Shown piece by piece: positions 33,767 to 33,878 of a stretch of 33,878 nucleotides of DNA; position 1 is the first letter of the stretch, and each line of letters starts with the position of its first letter. Origin of the DNA: Chlorobiota bacterium (lineage in GTDB: Bacteria; Bacteroidota; Ignavibacteria; OLB7); contig JAGWAZ010000015.1 in NCBI GenBank assembly GCA_021296135.1, forward strand, positions 1-33,878, read 5' to 3'. The notes beneath the pieces were generated by a model. It was not told the origin of the DNA and ran no database searches. It saw nothing but the letters and a program-made list of their open reading frames with translations. The position numbers were made by a program, and so were the translations under genes.

Positions 33767-33878
33767 ATGAGTCTACATGCACTACTACGCTTCTTGCCGA
33801 TCCTTCTTTTTGCCTGCGGATTAGCTCTTTGGGAGACTGAGCCTTTGGAGGGAAAAACGAAAGATGGCAAGGATAAGC
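33767..33878 (+). CDS. Start of a secreted or lipoprotein gene, truncated by window edge
   Basis: A frame opens at the ATG at 33767 and is still open at the right edge (37 codons seen). The first residues, MSLHALLRFLPILLFACGLA, form a hydrophobic export signal. L-F-A-C at 14-17 resembles a lipobox, though Phe is unusual at that position, so it may be a lipoprotein or an ordinary secreted protein. A hydrophilic Lys/Asp/Gly-rich stretch follows. Only a weak purine stretch (GTGGAAA) precedes the start. No family can be named from this fragment. Confidence 0.55.
   Translation, partial: MSLHALLRFLPILLFACGLALWETEPLEGKTKDGKDK

Overview
This window is about 34 kb of bacterial chromosome centred on the str, S10, spc and alpha ribosomal-protein clusters, all on the + strand. 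The gene order runs rpsL-rpsG-fusA-tuf, then a strong terminator, then rpsJ through rplQ, including secY, map, infA, rpmJ and rpoA. Three features point to the Bacteroidota/Chlorobiota (FCB) side of the bacterial tree, possibly an Ignavibacteria- or Kapabacteria-like lineage. These are a secreted von Willebrand A protein ending in a type IX secretion-like sorting domain, a large TonB-dependent receptor with an N-terminal carboxypeptidase-regulatory-like domain, and acidic low-complexity extensions on ribosomal proteins. Shine-Dalgarno sites are strong in front of some genes and absent in front of others. The lineage call is an inference from domain content, not from a phylogeny.

Layout. Positions 1-4507 hold four accessory genes: an esterase-like alpha/beta hydrolase, the secreted VWA protein, a YgjP-like zinc metallopeptidase on the - strand, and a small lipoprotein. 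Positions 4564-9240 are the str operon, with a recognisable promoter and a 16-bp-stem terminator after tuf. Positions 9241-9772 hold a second promoter that shares a block of sequence with the str promoter, followed by a roughly 290-nt structured leader. Positions 9773-26382 hold 30 genes encoding 27 ribosomal proteins, SecY, methionine aminopeptidase, IF-1 and RNA polymerase alpha. This run is closed by a terminator at 26439-26484. Positions 26508-29944 hold the ribosome-assembly GTPase engB, a class V aminotransferase and serA, which probably make serine together. Positions 30318-33611 encode the TonB-dependent receptor, followed by a possible terminator and the start of a further secreted or lipoprotein gene that runs off the edge.

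How it fits together. The core builds the ribosome and supplies the elongation factors, an initiation factor, the nascent-chain methionine aminopeptidase, the Sec translocon and the RNAP alpha subunit. EngB then assists assembly of the large subunit. The unusual parts are not new enzymes. One is the acidic tails on L4 (C-terminal), S17 (N-terminal) and L17 (C-terminal). The other is that many intergenic spacers of the cluster contain near-perfect RNA hairpins, often directly after a stop codon. Five core genes start with GTG or TTG, and several starts were set by conserved protein N-termini rather than by the longest frame. I saw no rRNA, tRNA, CRISPR array or insertion sequence.
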